Positions 45,939 to 58,772 of a stretch of 64,000 nucleotides of DNA are shown here, piece by piece. This DNA is from Parasphingorhabdus sp. (GTDB taxonomy: Bacteria; Pseudomonadota; Alphaproteobacteria; Sphingomonadales; Sphingomonadaceae). The stretch is taken from assembly GCA_030373505.1 (NCBI GenBank), contig JAUCYS010000013.1, positions 35,733 to 99,732 on the forward strand, given 5' to 3'. Made by a program: the position numbers and the translations under genes. The notes under the pieces are model-generated. The model was not told the origin of the DNA, did not search any database, and was given only the letters and a program-made list of their open reading frames with translations. Position 1 is the first letter of the stretch. Every line of letters starts with the position of its first letter.

Positions 45939-46610
45939 CTAGAAGTCGACCTTTTCATAATGGGCCGGCGGCGCGATCACTTCCATGCGTTCGGATAACA
46001 AGGGCCGGAAAGAAGGCCGCGACTTGAACATCGCGTACCAGGCCTTGGTCTGTTCGTGCCCGGCCCAGTCGATCGTGCCGAGATAGTCGGCGACCGAGAT
46101 CTGCGCTGCGGCGGAAAGGTCGGCGAGACTCATCGTTGCGCCGGCCAGCCAGCTGCGGTGGTCGATCAGATAGTCGATATAGTCGAGATGCTGGTTTGCG
46201 CGGCGCATCGCCTCGCGCAGGATCTTGGCATCGGGCGGTTCGCGCCGGACCAGCCTTTTGTGCATCCGTTCGTGCAGCATCGGGGCGGTGACATCGCCGT
46301 AGAACTGCTCGTCGAACCAGGCGACCAGCCGCCGGATTTCCGCCCGGTTGACCGCGGTGCCGTTGATCATCGGCACCTTTTCGACGGTCTCCTCGATATA
46401 TTCGCAGATCGCCACGCTGTCGACGAGACAGATGTCCCGCTCGGCATGTTTCATCACCGGCGTCCGGCCGGTCGGGTTCATTGCCAGATATTCGTCGCGC
46501 TGATCCCAGGGCGATTCGCGCACCAGTTCATAGGCGACCGACTTCTCGCCCAGCAGCAAGCGGACTTTGCGAGAAAAGGGACATAGAGGGAACTGGTACA
46601 ACTGCCACAT
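45939..46610 (-). CDS. Glutathione S-transferase family protein
   Basis: The 223-residue product has a thioredoxin-like N-terminal domain with the CPFSRKVRLLLGEK motif (Cys or Ser in active-site position), MNPTGRTPVMKHAERDICLVDSVAICEYIEE, and a helical C-terminal domain ending near WYAMFKSRPSFRPLL. It could conjugate or reduce with glutathione. It shares little with the GST at 22399. Convergent with the ubiG/GNAT region. Confidence 0.9.
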   Translation of the reverse strand: MWQLYQFPLCPFSRKVRLLLGEKSVAYELVRESPWDQRDEYLAMNPTGRTPVMKHAERDICLVDSVAICEYIEETVEKVPMINGTAVNRAEIRRLVAWFDEQFYGDVTAPMLHERMHKRLVRREPPDAKILREAMRRANQHLDYIDYLIDHRSWLAGATMSLADLSAAAQISVADYLGTIDWAGHEQTKAWYAMFKSRPSFRPLLSERMEVIAPPAHYEKVDF

Positions 46611-46698
46611 GAGTCCCGCTTAATCCCGATTGGACGCGGGGGAAAGAGGCTTGATCGACCGCGTGCAAGATAGTGGTCCGGCTCGTCGTTCCGCCGGG

Positions 46699-47034
46699 TC
46701 AGCCCGGCTGATAGATGGCCAGCCGGTTGCCCGAGGGATCGAGACATTCAAAGCGTCTGCCGCCGGGGAAGGCGAAGATTTCGCGGACGATTTCGCCGCC
46801 CGCAGCGGTCACCTGAGCGAGGGATGCTTCCAGATCATCGCTCTCCAGGGTCGGCATCGGAGCGACCGGCTCGCGTCCGGCGGCGAGCCCGATCTGCACC
46901 GGACCGCCCTCGACCGCGGCATAGTCCGGGCCATAGTCGGTGAAGGCAAAGCCGAAGGCCTTTTCGTAGAAGGCCTTGCTGGCGGGCAGATCGCTTGCCT
47001 TTATTTCGAGATAATTGGGGGTTATTTTGGGCAT
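46699..47034 (-). CDS. VOC family protein (glyoxalase/bleomycin resistance fold)
   Basis: The 111-residue product has one vicinal oxygen chelate module pair: YLEIKASDLPASKAFYEKAFGFAF at the start and FAFPGGRRFECLDPSGNRLAIY at the end, with DYGPDYAAVEGGP between them. Members bind a metal and catalyse varied lyase or dioxygenase reactions; others are resistance or binding proteins. The substrate cannot be read. It lies downstream of a small gene gap. Confidence 0.88.
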   Translation of the reverse strand: MPKITPNYLEIKASDLPASKAFYEKAFGFAFTDYGPDYAAVEGGPVQIGLAAGREPVAPMPTLESDDLEASLAQVTAAGGEIVREIFAFPGGRRFECLDPSGNRLAIYQPG

Positions 47035-47184
47035 GGCTTTTCTCTCATTTATGCCTTGAGTCGCGCAGAGATGGAGCCAAAAATGTCTAGCAGTTCCAAT
47101 CCGGAAATAACATTTCTATATGCTATCATCTGAAGCAGGGTCGGCTGTGTGCCGATCATAGCAAGAATGCAAACTTTTCAAAAT

Positions 47185-47544
47185 TCACCGGTCCGGACTG
47201 GAGCAGGATTTGGATATGACCCGATAGAGCCGGTTGCCTGACTTCTTGGACGGGAGCAGCCGAACAACGACGCTATCGCCAACCGAACAGTTTACTACTT
47301 GTTTTTCCGATGCAGCCGCGATGGCGGTCTGTCCGTCCTCGAACCGAATGGAAAGCTTTGCAACATTAAGGTAAAGCGCAGGATACATGGATCGAACTGG
47401 TTCGATGGAGACAATATGCGCATTTGCTCTTGCTCCCAAAGCGGTTTCATCCAGCAGAAGGTAGGGGCGACCGACCCAGGCCAAGGCTGACAACAGAACG
47501 ACACCTACAAGAATGAGTGAAAGGTTGAGTCTTGTCCGGCTCAA
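47185..47544 (-). CDS. Hypothetical membrane-anchored protein
   Basis: The 119-residue product has one N-terminal membrane helix (LSLILVGVVLLSALAWVGRPYLLL) and then a small periplasmic domain of about 85 residues with two cysteines (QVVNCSVGD and ISKSCSSPDR) that could form a disulfide. I do not recognise the family. It follows gltB by six bases on the same strand, so it may be read through from glutamate synthase. Confidence 0.68.
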   Translation of the reverse strand: MSRTRLNLSLILVGVVLLSALAWVGRPYLLLDETALGARANAHIVSIEPVRSMYPALYLNVAKLSIRFEDGQTAIAAASEKQVVNCSVGDSVVVRLLPSKKSGNRLYRVISKSCSSPDR

Positions 47545-47550
47545 ATCAAA

Positions 47551-52073
<4,523 letters not shown>

Positions 52074-52077
<4 letters not shown>

Positions 52078-52787
52078 TGATCGTCTTCCATCTGCGACAG
52101 CGAATCGTCCGTCCTGTCCGCCGGCTGTGCTACGGGCGGCGGAAGATGTGCGGTTGCTGCCTCGACCTTTTTCATGATCGCCGGCATCGACTGCATCATC
52201 TCCGGCACCATGCCCATCATCGATTCCATCATTTCCGGATCGACAAAGACCATCATATAGTCGCGCGCGAAGGCGCTGCCGGTGTCGGTCGCGAAAAAGG
52301 CGTTCATTTCGGCAAGCTGGGGAACCGTGAACTTGCGGGCGTAGATTCTGGTCAGCGCGTCCCGCAGGGCGGGCTCCATTCTGGTCATCAGGTCGGTCAT
52401 TTCGTCCATCATGACCCGGGTCGAAATTTTCATCCGCTCCTCGAAATGGGGGTCGCGCTGCTTCATGATGTCATTGAATGACGAGTCGCCCAGCTCGTCG
52501 AGCGTCTTGTCCTCAAGCCCGTAGCCTTTCATGGTCTCGGCGACCGGTCGATCAAAGGTCTGCGTCAATATGCTGTCCATCAGCTGGTCCATGGTGCCCT
52601 TCATCATCCGCTCGTAGGTGCCGAGCGGGAACAGATAGTCGACCGTGACCCGGGCGGCGTCGAGACGGGCGGGAGCAACCGCAGCCGGTTCGCTATTGCC
52701 TGCTTTTTGCCCTGCATCCTGTGCGGCCGCGGGAAGGCTCAGCGTCAGCGCCAGACTGGCAGCAAATGTCGAGAATATTGTCTTCAT
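52074..52787 (-). CDS. DUF2059-like exported protein
   Basis: The 237-residue product has a signal peptide (TIFSTFAASLALTLSLPAAAQ). The mature part has helical repeats with FVDPEMMESMMGMVPEMM and ALTRIYARKFTVPQLAEMNAFFATDTGSAFAR, which match the DUF2059-like pattern (a segment FTxxEL/QLAE...F..s..G) found in exported proteins of unknown function. It sits between gltD and gltB and its stop overlaps the gltB start by four bases, so it is almost surely in the gltD-gltB transcript. Confidence 0.8.
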
Positions 52788-52807
52788 GGTGATGCTCCGT
52801 CTGCGGC

Positions 52808-54274
52808 CTATGCCGCCACCTTTTCTGCCAGTTTCTTCTCTTTCAGAAAGCGATGCATATGTTCGGTCACATCGCGGCCATCGCGGATGCCCCAGACGAC
52901 CAGGCTGGCGCCGCGGACAATGTCACCGGCGGCGAACACGCCGTCGAGATTGGTCATCATCGACTTGTGGTCGACCCGCAATGTTCCCCAGCGAGTGACC
53001 GCGAGATCGGGGGAGCCAAACAGACCGGGCAGGTCCTCGGCATCGAAGCCGAGCGCCTTGATCACCAGATCGGCGTCGACGGTAAAATCGCTGTCCGGTT
53101 CGATTTCCGGCGACCGGCGGCCGCTGGCATCGGGTGCGCCGAGCCGCATGCGGGTCGCCTTGACCGCAGTGACATGATCCGTGCCCTCGATCGCTTTCGG
53201 CGCCGAGAGCCAGATAAATTCCACGCCCTCTTCCTCGGCATTGCGGACCTCATTCTGCGAGCCGGGCATATTGGCGCGGTCGCGGCGATAGAGGCATTTG
53301 ACCGATTTGGCGCCCTGCCGGATCGAAGTGCGGACGCAATCCATCGCGGTATCGCCGCCGCCAATGACGACGACATTCTTGCCCCTGGCGTTATAGCGGC
53401 CGCCGCCCGTGTCCGGGCCGAATTCGGGCACATCATCGCCGAAGCTCTTGCGGTTGGAGGCGATCAGGAAATCCAGCGCTTCCTCGACCCCCGGCGCGCC
53501 GACGCCCGGCATCTGGATGGCGCGGGCCTGGTAGACGCCGGTCGCGATCAGCAGCGCGTCATGCCTGGCGCGGAGCTCTTCCAGCGTGGCGTCCTTGCCG
53601 ACCTCGAAACTCTCGTGAAAGTGGATGCCGCCGTCCTTCAGCCGCTGCACCCGGCGCATGATCACATGCTTTTCCAGCTTGAAGCCGGGAATACCGTAGG
53701 TCAGCAGACCGCCGGCGCGGTCATGCCGGTCATAGACATGCACGTCATAACCGGCGACCCGCAGATATTCGGCTGCCGTCAGTCCGGCCGGACCTGCCCC
53801 GATGATGCCGACCGACTGGCCCTGCGGCCGGCCCGGCTGCAGCGGCTCGACCCAGCCTTCTTCCCAGGCGGTGTCGGTGATATATTTCTCGACCGCGCCG
53901 ATGGTGACCGCGCCATGGCCGGAAAATTCGATGACGCAATTGCCCTCGCACAATCGGTCCTGCGGGCAGATGCGGCCACAGATTTCCGGCATGGTCGAGG
54001 TCAGGTTGGACATTTCATAGGCTTCGCGCAGCCGGCCCTCGGCGGTCAGCCGCAGCCAGTCGGGAATATGATTGTGCAGCGGACAGTGGACCGAGCAATA
54101 GGGCACGCCGCATTGCGAGCAGCGGGCGGCCTGTTCGGCGGCCTTTTGCGGCGCATATTTGTCGGCGATCTCCTGAAAATCTTCTGCGCGCAGTTCGGGC
54201 GGGCGCTTTTCGGGATAATCCTGTCCGAGATCGACAAATTTCAACATGTCCAGTTTGTCCGGGCTTTCTACCAT
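52808..54274 (-). CDS. gltD: Glutamate synthase small subunit
   Basis: GltD feeds electrons from NADPH through FAD and two [4Fe-4S] clusters to GltB. The 488-residue product has the cluster cysteines in CSQCGVPYCSVHCPLHNHIP and CGRICPQDRLCEGNC, the FAD motif IGAGPAGLTAAEYLR, and the NADPH motif VVIGGGDTAMDC. I used the ATG at 54274 (MVESPDKLDMLKFVDLGQ); the frame is open to 54373 but without homology. The upstream gap to uppP is 284 bp and should contain divergent promoters. Confidence 0.96.
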   Translation of the reverse strand: MVESPDKLDMLKFVDLGQDYPEKRPPELRAEDFQEIADKYAPQKAAEQAARCSQCGVPYCSVHCPLHNHIPDWLRLTAEGRLREAYEMSNLTSTMPEICGRICPQDRLCEGNCVIEFSGHGAVTIGAVEKYITDTAWEEGWVEPLQPGRPQGQSVGIIGAGPAGLTAAEYLRVAGYDVHVYDRHDRAGGLLTYGIPGFKLEKHVIMRRVQRLKDGGIHFHESFEVGKDATLEELRARHDALLIATGVYQARAIQMPGVGAPGVEEALDFLIASNRKSFGDDVPEFGPDTGGGRYNARGKNVVVIGGGDTAMDCVRTSIRQGAKSVKCLYRRDRANMPGSQNEVRNAEEEGVEFIWLSAPKAIEGTDHVTAVKATRMRLGAPDASGRRSPEIEPDSDFTVDADLVIKALGFDAEDLPGLFGSPDLAVTRWGTLRVDHKSMMTNLDGVFAAGDIVRGASLVVWGIRDGRDVTEHMHRFLKEKKLAEKVAA

Positions 54275-54558
54275 GCCAGATGCTCGTTTCCTGCAATATA
54301 TGATTGTCGGCGACCGCCCGCTTAGGCGGACAGAGGAACGGAAATAACCAAAAATCGCGTGGCTGTCACGCATAAATTCCGATATAAGACAGTATCTCTG
54401 TCCTATTAGTGCTTGGCGCGGGATGTGTACCTTCCTTTGGGTGCAGATATCCTTGATATATGTTCCGCAACGGACCTATATTTCTTCACGACAACCGCCA
54501 TGCGAATCGCTATTGCGCAGCAAACCAACATACGGCCACGCCAATATACGGAACGTCC

Positions 54559-55353
54559 ATGACCTTCATTCAAATGCTGCTCCTCGCGATCGTGCAGGGC
54601 GTTACCGAGTTTCTGCCGATATCCTCGTCCGGCCATCTTATTCTGCTGCCGGTTTTCACCGGCTTCGAGGACCAGGGGCCGATGATCGATATCGCGGTCC
54701 ATGTCGGCTCGCTGCTCGCGATCATCACCTATTTTTTCAAGGATGTCTGGTCGCTGGGCCGGGGCGGCCTCGCCACGATCGGGATCGGCCAGGCGCCGGC
54801 CGAACGGCGGCTGTTCTGGTGGATCATCATCGGCACGATTCCAGCGGTGCTGGTCGGGCTGTTCCTCAAGACGGGCGGCTATCTCGACGGCTTCCGCAGC
54901 ACCACGCTGGTCGGCATCAATCTGATTATCTATGGAACTCTGCTGGGCATTGCCGACAGGTTCGGGCGGCAGATCAAGAGTTTTGAGGATCTGAGCCTGA
55001 AAGACGGCCTGATCGTCGGCCTGGCCCAGGCACTGGCGCTGATTCCCGGTACCAGCCGGTCCGGCGTGACGATGACCGCGGCCCGCTTCCTCGGCTATAC
55101 CCGGGTCGAGGCGGCGCGCTTTTCCTTCCTGCTGTCGATCCCCGCCGTGGCCGGCGCGGGCGTGCTGATCATTCCGGATCTGATGGGCGCCAGCACCGAG
55201 CTGCTGACCGAAGCGCTGATCACCGGGACAATGACCTTCCTTGCGGCACTGGCGACCATGGCCTTCCTGATGCAATTTTTGCGCAAGGCGTCGATGATGG
55301 TCTTCGTGATTTACCGCGTCGCGATGGGCATCGCGCTGCTCGCCTTTTTCTAG
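54559..55353 (+). CDS. uppP: Undecaprenyl-diphosphate phosphatase
   Basis: UppP/BacA dephosphorylates undecaprenyl pyrophosphate to recycle the cell-wall lipid carrier; over-expression gives bacitracin resistance. The 264-residue inner-membrane protein has the signature EFLPISSSGHL near the start and PGTSRSGVTMTAARF in the second half, and about eight helices. I used the ATG at 54559 because homology begins at MTFIQMLLLAIVQGVTEF; the frame is open to 54460. It is convergent with the NDUFA9-like gene. Confidence 0.96.
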   Translation: MTFIQMLLLAIVQGVTEFLPISSSGHLILLPVFTGFEDQGPMIDIAVHVGSLLAIITYFFKDVWSLGRGGLATIGIGQAPAERRLFWWIIIGTIPAVLVGLFLKTGGYLDGFRSTTLVGINLIIYGTLLGIADRFGRQIKSFEDLSLKDGLIVGLAQALALIPGTSRSGVTMTAARFLGYTRVEAARFSFLLSIPAVAGAGVLIIPDLMGASTELLTEALITGTMTFLAALATMAFLMQFLRKASMMVFVIYRVAMGIALLAFF

Positions 55354-55374
55354 TCCGGCTCTGGCCGGCGGCCT

Positions 55375-56322
55375 CTAGCCCGCCTTGACGCTGGCGCCGA
55401 ACCGGCCGTGCGGCGTATATTTTTCCATCCAGCCCGGCGCCACTGCTGCCAGCGGTGTCGGGGACACGCCAAAGGCGTCGAGCCCCTTGGCCCCGGTCGC
55501 CACGACATTGTCCTTCTGCAGCATCCTGTACTGGTCAGCGGTAATCGGCGCGCCCGGCAACGGGCCAAGGACACGGGCCATCAGGCTGGCCGCGACATCC
55601 GGGACATCGACAAAGGTCCGGTCGCGTCCGGTCATGCGGGCGATCCGCCGGTTGATATCGCCCATGCTGAGGATTTCCGGACCGCCCAGCTCGAACGTCT
55701 GTCCGGCGTACAGCTCCGGCTGGCTCAGCGCCCGGGCCGCGACATCGGCGACATCGCCGACGAAAATCGGCTGGAACCTGGTATCGCCGCCGATTATCGG
55801 CACGACCGGCAGCATCGCGATCATCCCGGCGAAGCGGTTGATAAACTGGTCTTCCCGGCCGAAAATGATCGACGGCCGGAGAATGATCGCGTCGGCAAAA
55901 GCCTGTAGAACCGCTTTCTCTCCGTCACCCTTGCTGCGTCCGTAGCGCGACGGCGAATCGCTGTCGGCATCGATTGCCGACAGGTGCAGCAGCGACCGGC
56001 AACTCGCCGCTGCCGCCGCTTCGGCGACATTGCGCGCGCCCTCGACATGAACCCGCTCGAAATCGCCTTTCAGCACGCCGACCAGATTGACCACCGCGTC
56101 GCAGCCGCGGACCGCGCGCGTGACGCTGTCCTTCCTGGTCACGTCGGCGCTGACAAATTGCGTCTGGCCGAGATTGCCCAGCGGCTTGATATGCATGGCA
56201 TTTTTGATATTGCGCTCGGCGATGCGCAGCCGCGCGCCGCGCTCCAGCAGCGCCTGCGCGACATAGCGACCGACAAAGCCGCCGCCGCCAAAGATGCAAA
56301 TCAGTCGTCCGTCGAGATTCAT
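55375..56322 (-). CDS. NDUFA9-like complex I-associated NAD(P)-binding protein
   Basis: The 315-residue product is an atypical SDR with the Rossmann motif FGGGGFVGRYVAQAL at the N-terminus, then VSADVTRKDSVTRAVRGCDAVVNLVG and HLSAIDADSDSPSRYGRSKGDGE (YxxxK replaced by YGRSK). This is the complex I 39-kDa subunit (NDUFA9) family, common in alphaproteobacteria. I used the ATG at 56322; the longer frame to 56433 is not conserved. It probably helps assemble NADH dehydrogenase at the inner membrane. No nuo genes are nearby. Confidence 0.9.
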   Translation of the reverse strand: MNLDGRLICIFGGGGFVGRYVAQALLERGARLRIAERNIKNAMHIKPLGNLGQTQFVSADVTRKDSVTRAVRGCDAVVNLVGVLKGDFERVHVEGARNVAEAAAAASCRSLLHLSAIDADSDSPSRYGRSKGDGEKAVLQAFADAIILRPSIIFGREDQFINRFAGMIAMLPVVPIIGGDTRFQPIFVGDVADVAARALSQPELYAGQTFELGGPEILSMGDINRRIARMTGRDRTFVDVPDVAASLMARVLGPLPGAPITADQYRMLQKDNVVATGAKGLDAFGVSPTPLAAVAPGWMEKYTPHGRFGASVKAG

Positions 56323-56494
56323 GGTCCTGTTCCACCCGTGCCTTGGTTTTCCGCTTTGCCTCTGCCCCAGTGCGGCGGGCGAAGCAACAGTGGATTCGGC
56401 CTCCGCAAGAGCATTTTTGCCGCTCCGGCGCAACGCCGAGGTGCCGCGTCTCCGCCAGCCGTCGACAATGCTGTCGCTTTGTCGATATGAATCA

Positions 56495-56524
56495 TTGACA
56501 GCCCGGCCACCTACCGGCTAATCG
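56495..56524 (+). promoter_or_regulatory. Candidate promoter for tRNA-Leu
   Basis: TTGACA at 56495-56500 and TAATCG at 56519-56524, 18 bases apart, lie about 45 bp before the tRNA. The arrangement resembles the candidate rpmH promoter in this window. Confidence 0.35.
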
Positions 56525-56568
56525 CCCGCCTCTATCAGGTGATATCGACATGATTATCCCCTGCATGG

Positions 56569-56655
56569 GCCCAGATGGCGGAATTGGTAGACGCGCTAGC
56601 TTCAGGTGCTAGTATTCGCAAGGATGTGGAGGTTCGAGTCCTCTTCTGGGCACCA
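56569..56655 (+). tRNA. tRNA-Leu (anticodon CAG), attachment site of an integrative element
   Basis: The 87-nt gene has acceptor arms GCCCAGA and TCTGGGC, the anticodon stem CTAGC/GCTAG with the 7-nt loop TTCAGGT (anticodon CAG, reading CUG), a long class II variable arm, a T-arm GAGGTTCGAGTCCTC and an encoded CCA. A tyrosine-integrase gene follows in the same orientation, so the 3' half is the probable attB core. Confidence 0.95.
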
Positions 56656-56657
56656 TT

Positions 56658-56708
56658 GACGCATTTCAGCCAGTTTCATTTTGTTTGACAAAACGGCTGA
56701 AATCCGTC
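56658..56708. repeat. Imperfect long hairpin directly after tRNA-Leu
   Basis: GACG-C-ATTTCAGCC pairs with GGCTGAAAT-C-CGTC, and inside it TTTTG pairs with CAAAA. It starts three bases after the CCA and is followed by a T-rich stretch. It may be a transcription terminator for the tRNA, or part of the att/Xis region of the element. Confidence 0.6.
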
Positions 56709-56765
56709 ATATTTTACCCCTATTTTGCTTCAAGGCGTTCCACGAGATACCACTTAATCCCATCG

Positions 56766-56832
56766 GTTTGGGGGCAAGGTTGGGGGCAAATTTGAGCTTT
56801 TTGTCCCATAGAGTTTTTTCTTGCCCCCAAAC
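56766..56832. repeat. Putative integrase arm-type sites (three copies of a GGGGGCAA motif)
   Basis: Copy 1 (56766-56778) is GTTTGGGGGCAAG, copy 2 (56780-56790) is TTGGGGGCAAA in direct orientation, and copy 3 (56820-56832) is a perfect inverted match to copy 1. They lie between the tRNA attachment site and the integrase start, where arm-binding sites of P4-type integrases are expected. Confidence 0.65.
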
Positions 56833-56894
56833 GTGCTCGATCAATTTGGATTATAGTGGGAATCGCAAGCGCCTTCGGAAACGAAAGGGTGCTT

Positions 56895-58112
56895 ATGCCT
56901 TTGAACGATGCAACCATCCGGACGCTCAAGCCTGCGGCCAAATCTTTCCGCAAATCGGACGGGCGCGGCCTCTATATTGAGATTTATCCTCATGGCGCAA
57001 AGCTTTGGCGATTCAAGTATCGCTTCCTCACCAAGGAAAAGCGCGTCGCGCTGGGAGCCTATCCAGACGTTTCGCTCGCTCAGGCCCGCAAGAAGCGCGA
57101 TACCTTCCGCGAACAGCTTGCGCAGGGAATCGATCCCAGCGCTGAGCGCAAGCGTGCAAGGCTGGTTGCCAAGATCAGCGCGGCCAATACTTTTAAGGAA
57201 GTGGCCGAGGAATATATCGACACAAAACTCCGGAAGGAAGGCAAGGCGCAAGTCACCATTGATAAGGCCCATTGGCTGGTTTCCCAATTCACCGACATTG
57301 CTGACCTGCCTGTCAGCGACATCAAGCCCATCGAAGTGCTTGCTGTCCTCAAACGGCTGGAGGGCGTCAGGAAGCATGAAACAGCGAAGCGCTGCCGTTC
57401 TTTTGCCAGCCGTGTATTCCGTTATGCGGTCGCCACTGCCCGCGCCGAAGCGGATCCCGCCGCTTTGCTCAAGGGCGCGTTGATCGCGCCCAAGGTCAAG
57501 CATCATGCGGCGTTGATTGACCCTGTTGACGTTGGCATCTTGCTACGGGCCATCGACGCCTATTCAGGCGCGCCTATCACCCGCCTGGCCTTACAGATCG
57601 CCCCGCACGTCTTGGCGCGCCCTGGGGAACTGCGCATGGCCAATTGGCGCGAGTTCGACTTCGAGGCGGCGATTTGGAAAATTCCTGAGGAGCGGATGAA
57701 GATGCGCCGCCCGCATGTCGTCCCGCTATCACGGCAGGTGATTGGCTACCTGATTGAACTGCAGCAGTTCAGCAGGCCCACGGGTTTCGTCTTTCCGGCG
57801 TTTCACACGAGCCGCAGACCGATGAGCGAGAACACGATGAACCAGGCGTTCCGCCGCATGGGCTATACCAATGATGACGTCACGGCCCACGGACTGCGGA
57901 CCACCGGATCAACCTTGCTCAACGAGTCAGGAAAATGGAATCCGGACGCCATTGAGCGGGCATTGGCCCATGCTGACAGCAATGCCGTTCGCGGCATCTA
58001 CAACCGAGGGCAGTATTGGGAGGAGCGCGTCAAAATGATGCAATGGTGGAGCGATTATCTCGACGAGCTGCGTGACGGCGCTACTGTTTTGCCCTTGAAC
58101 AAGTCAGCATGA
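56895..58112 (+). CDS. Tyrosine-type site-specific integrase (P4-like, DUF4102)
   Basis: The 405-residue product has an N-terminal DUF4102 arm-binding domain (MPLNDATIRTLKPAAKSFRK, LGAYPDVSLAQARKKR), a core-binding domain (about 100-190), and a catalytic domain with Arg242 in ARPGELR, HGLR at 332-335, His359 and the nucleophile Tyr369 in GIYNRGQYWEER. I chose the ATG at 56895, preceded by AAAGGG. It lies about 240 bp after tRNA-Leu. All catalytic residues are present, so it is probably active. Confidence 0.94.
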   Translation: MPLNDATIRTLKPAAKSFRKSDGRGLYIEIYPHGAKLWRFKYRFLTKEKRVALGAYPDVSLAQARKKRDTFREQLAQGIDPSAERKRARLVAKISAANTFKEVAEEYIDTKLRKEGKAQVTIDKAHWLVSQFTDIADLPVSDIKPIEVLAVLKRLEGVRKHETAKRCRSFASRVFRYAVATARAEADPAALLKGALIAPKVKHHAALIDPVDVGILLRAIDAYSGAPITRLALQIAPHVLARPGELRMANWREFDFEAAIWKIPEERMKMRRPHVVPLSRQVIGYLIELQQFSRPTGFVFPAFHTSRRPMSENTMNQAFRRMGYTNDDVTAHGLRTTGSTLLNESGKWNPDAIERALAHADSNAVRGIYNRGQYWEERVKMMQWWSDYLDELRDGATVLPLNKSA

Positions 58113-58140
58113 TCGCCGCCAAAAGAATGGCCGTGAATTC

Positions 58141-58368
58141 CTACTCGAAATCAAGGTTATTGCGGGGCGAGGGGGCACGGTATCGGGGTGGATCGGCGAT
58201 CCATCGGTTGAGTTCGGACTCTTTCCACCCTGCGCCGCTGCTACCCAGTTTAATTCGGGGCGGAAACGTTCCTTCCTCCATCTTCCGGTATACAGTCGAG
58301 CGGGACAGGCCGGACCGGTGGAGAACGGTCTTGAGGCGAATGATGCGATCTGGTTCAGGCATAGTCAT
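58141..58368 (-). CDS. AlpA family regulator / excisionase-like protein
   Basis: The 75-residue product opens MTMPEPDRIIRLKTVLHRSG and continues with LSRSTVYRKMEEGTFPPRIKLG, GWKESELNRWI, which is the AlpA/MerR-like winged helix-turn-helix of prophage and island regulators. AlpA proteins control integrase or excision genes. I used the ATG at 58368; the ATG at 58362 would remove two residues. It is convergent with the integrase. Confidence 0.9.
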   Translation of the reverse strand: MTMPEPDRIIRLKTVLHRSGLSRSTVYRKMEEGTFPPRIKLGSSGAGWKESELNRWIADPPRYRAPSPRNNLDFE

Positions 58369-58772
58369 GGTTCCATTCGTTGAGCGTTGATGAACCCTCC
58401 GCGAACAATTTTGGCTGTGTTGGGCCAATTGAAAAGGATGTTTTTGGCGCATCGAAGTGCCGCGCAGAGAAGGCGGCGCACGGCGGTTTTACAACTCGGT
58501 TCGATTGCGCGCCGAGCTACATGGGACGAGATTGATTTGCCGCCTACCGGCTCGGCAATCTGCTTGAGAAAGCATGGCCGACTGGGCAAACTATATCGAA
58601 GGGAGAATGCAAAAATGAGCTTCGCTGACCACGCCATCCCCATATATTGGTATAGACATGATCGGAACCGCCCGTTTGACAAGCGCAGTGATGACGCGCT
58701 TTGCGGTGGCGCGTCATCACTGCGCGTTGCTGCTTGCCAACACGCCATCAAACTTTAAGAGTGAAAAGCAAT
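58369..58772. other. 404-bp gap between AlpA and the MNT-HEPN gene
   Basis: I find no convincing gene here. Short frames on both strands lack motifs and good starts. The gap should hold the alpA promoter at its left and the MNT-HEPN promoter at its right, and it contains the 17-bp hairpin at 58683-58725. Confidence 0.6.
58683..58725. repeat. Perfect 17-bp inverted repeat with 9-nt loop
   Basis: GCGCAGTGATGACGCGC (58683-58699) is the exact reverse complement of GCGCGTCATCACTGCGC (58709-58725), with TTTGCGGTG between. No T run follows, so it is unlikely to be a plain terminator. It ends 47 bp before the MNT-HEPN ATG and may be an operator, an mRNA structure or a processing site. Confidence 0.8.

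Noticed and set aside
58387..58758. A 123-residue forward frame in the alpA/MNT-HEPN gap
   Set aside because: It lacks a motif, spans the 17-bp hairpin and has no clear ribosome binding site.
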